The notes below the pieces were generated by a model. That model was not told where the DNA came from, made no database searches, and saw nothing but the letters and a program-made list of their open reading frames with translations. This document shows positions 5,073 through 5,491 of a DNA stretch of 5,491 nucleotides, piece by piece (position 1 is the first letter of the stretch; each line of letters starts with the position of its first letter). Where the stretch lies: contig DASYSA010000362.1 of NCBI GenBank assembly GCA_036003885.1, positions 1-5,491 on the forward strand, read 5' to 3'. The DNA comes from DASYSA01 sp036003885 (lineage in GTDB: Bacteria; Acidobacteriota; Blastocatellia; UBA7656). The position numbers and the translations under genes are program-made.

Positions 5073-5491
5073 ATGCGACAAACATCCACGAAGCTCTCCC
5101 TGCCGATTCTGCTCTTTCTTCTCTTTGTCCTGGCGGCATATGCCCAACAGCCATCCGGCAGTAAGCCCAACGCATCCGGCTATCACTTGCTCAAGAAGAT
5201 CGAAGCCGGCGGGGAGGGCGGCTGGGATTACCTGATTGTAGATCCCGAGGGTAGGCGGCTCTACGTCTCTCGATCTACTCACGTGATGGTGTTCGACGCC
5301 GACACCGGCGCAGCTGTCGGAGATATTCCGAATACGCCGGGCGTGCACGGTATCGCAATAGCTGCGGACCTGGGCAAAGGCTTCACGAGCAACGGTAGAG
5401 ATGGGTCCGTCACCATCTTTGATCTGAAAACACTGAAGGCGACGGGACAGGTAAAGGTCGGCACGAACCCGGATTGTATTATGTACGACTC
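5073..5491 (+). CDS. Secreted YVTN/YncE-like beta-propeller protein, partial (3' end outside window)
   Basis: An open frame of 139 codons runs to the window edge without a stop. Residues 1-24 are a Sec signal peptide (K7, hydrophobic core 8-22, cleavage motif AYA before QQ), so the protein is exported. From about residue 38 the sequence shows beta-propeller blades of the YVTN/YncE type. One runs from WDYLIVDPEGRRLYVSRST (51-69) through VMVFDADTGAAVGDI (71-85). The next runs from HGIAIAADLGKGFTSNGRDG (92-111) through VTIFDLKTLKATGQV (113-127). Each pairs a D-x-x-G-x-x-LYVS-like strand with an xFDxxT strand. A third begins at NPDCIMYD. Complete proteins of this kind usually have about 300-400 residues and seven blades. 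They serve as periplasmic or surface binding scaffolds, often with unknown ligand. No catalytic residues can be assigned. Confidence 0.88.
   Translation, partial: MRQTSTKLSLPILLFLLFVLAAYAQQPSGSKPNASGYHLLKKIEAGGEGGWDYLIVDPEGRRLYVSRSTHVMVFDADTGAAVGDIPNTPGVHGIAIAADLGKGFTSNGRDGSVTIFDLKTLKATGQVKVGTNPDCIMYD

Overview
The window (about 55% GC by impression) looks like chromosome from a soil-type bacterium of the Acidobacteriota or a similar phylum (Planctomycetota and Verrucomicrobiota are alternatives). This assignment is an inference. It rests on a cytochrome c / type II copper monooxygenase-like protein, an exported methyltransferase, a secreted YVTN beta-propeller protein, wide intergenic gaps, and many palindromic and heptameric intergenic repeats. 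No rRNA, tRNA, CRISPR array or transposase gene was seen.

Layout. Positions 1-76 hold a heptamer tandem repeat. A minus-strand gene (77-1414) encodes a secreted protein with a CXXCH haem site fused to a PHM/DBM-like copper core. A 370-bp gap follows with two more short-period repeats. A second minus-strand gene (1785-2591) encodes a cytoplasmic cyclase-family (kynurenine formamidase-like) hydrolase with two expected metal ligands replaced by Gln. From 2592 to 3572 there is no convincing long gene. That stretch contains a strong 9-bp hairpin (3042-3063), a second hairpin (3068-3097), and a cluster of five related hairpin units (3122-3337) in two opposed orientations with about 48-bp spacing. 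After it comes a leader with several tiny overlapping ORFs that run into the methyltransferase start. The plus-strand gene at 3573-4331 encodes a class I SAM methyltransferase with an export signal. A roughly 195-bp dyad-symmetric element of nested palindromes lies at 4424-4619. A plus-strand YVTN/YncE-like gene begins at 5073 and runs off the window.

Three of the four genes carry Sec-type signal peptides, so the neighbourhood is mostly about envelope or periplasmic proteins. The genes are separated by 370 to 980 bp and do not form a tight operon, so no shared pathway can be claimed. The most unusual content is non-coding: the covarying hairpin array, the large palindromic element and the micro-ORF chain. 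The most unusual protein is the haem/copper fusion, which keeps candidates for all six PHM copper ligands.
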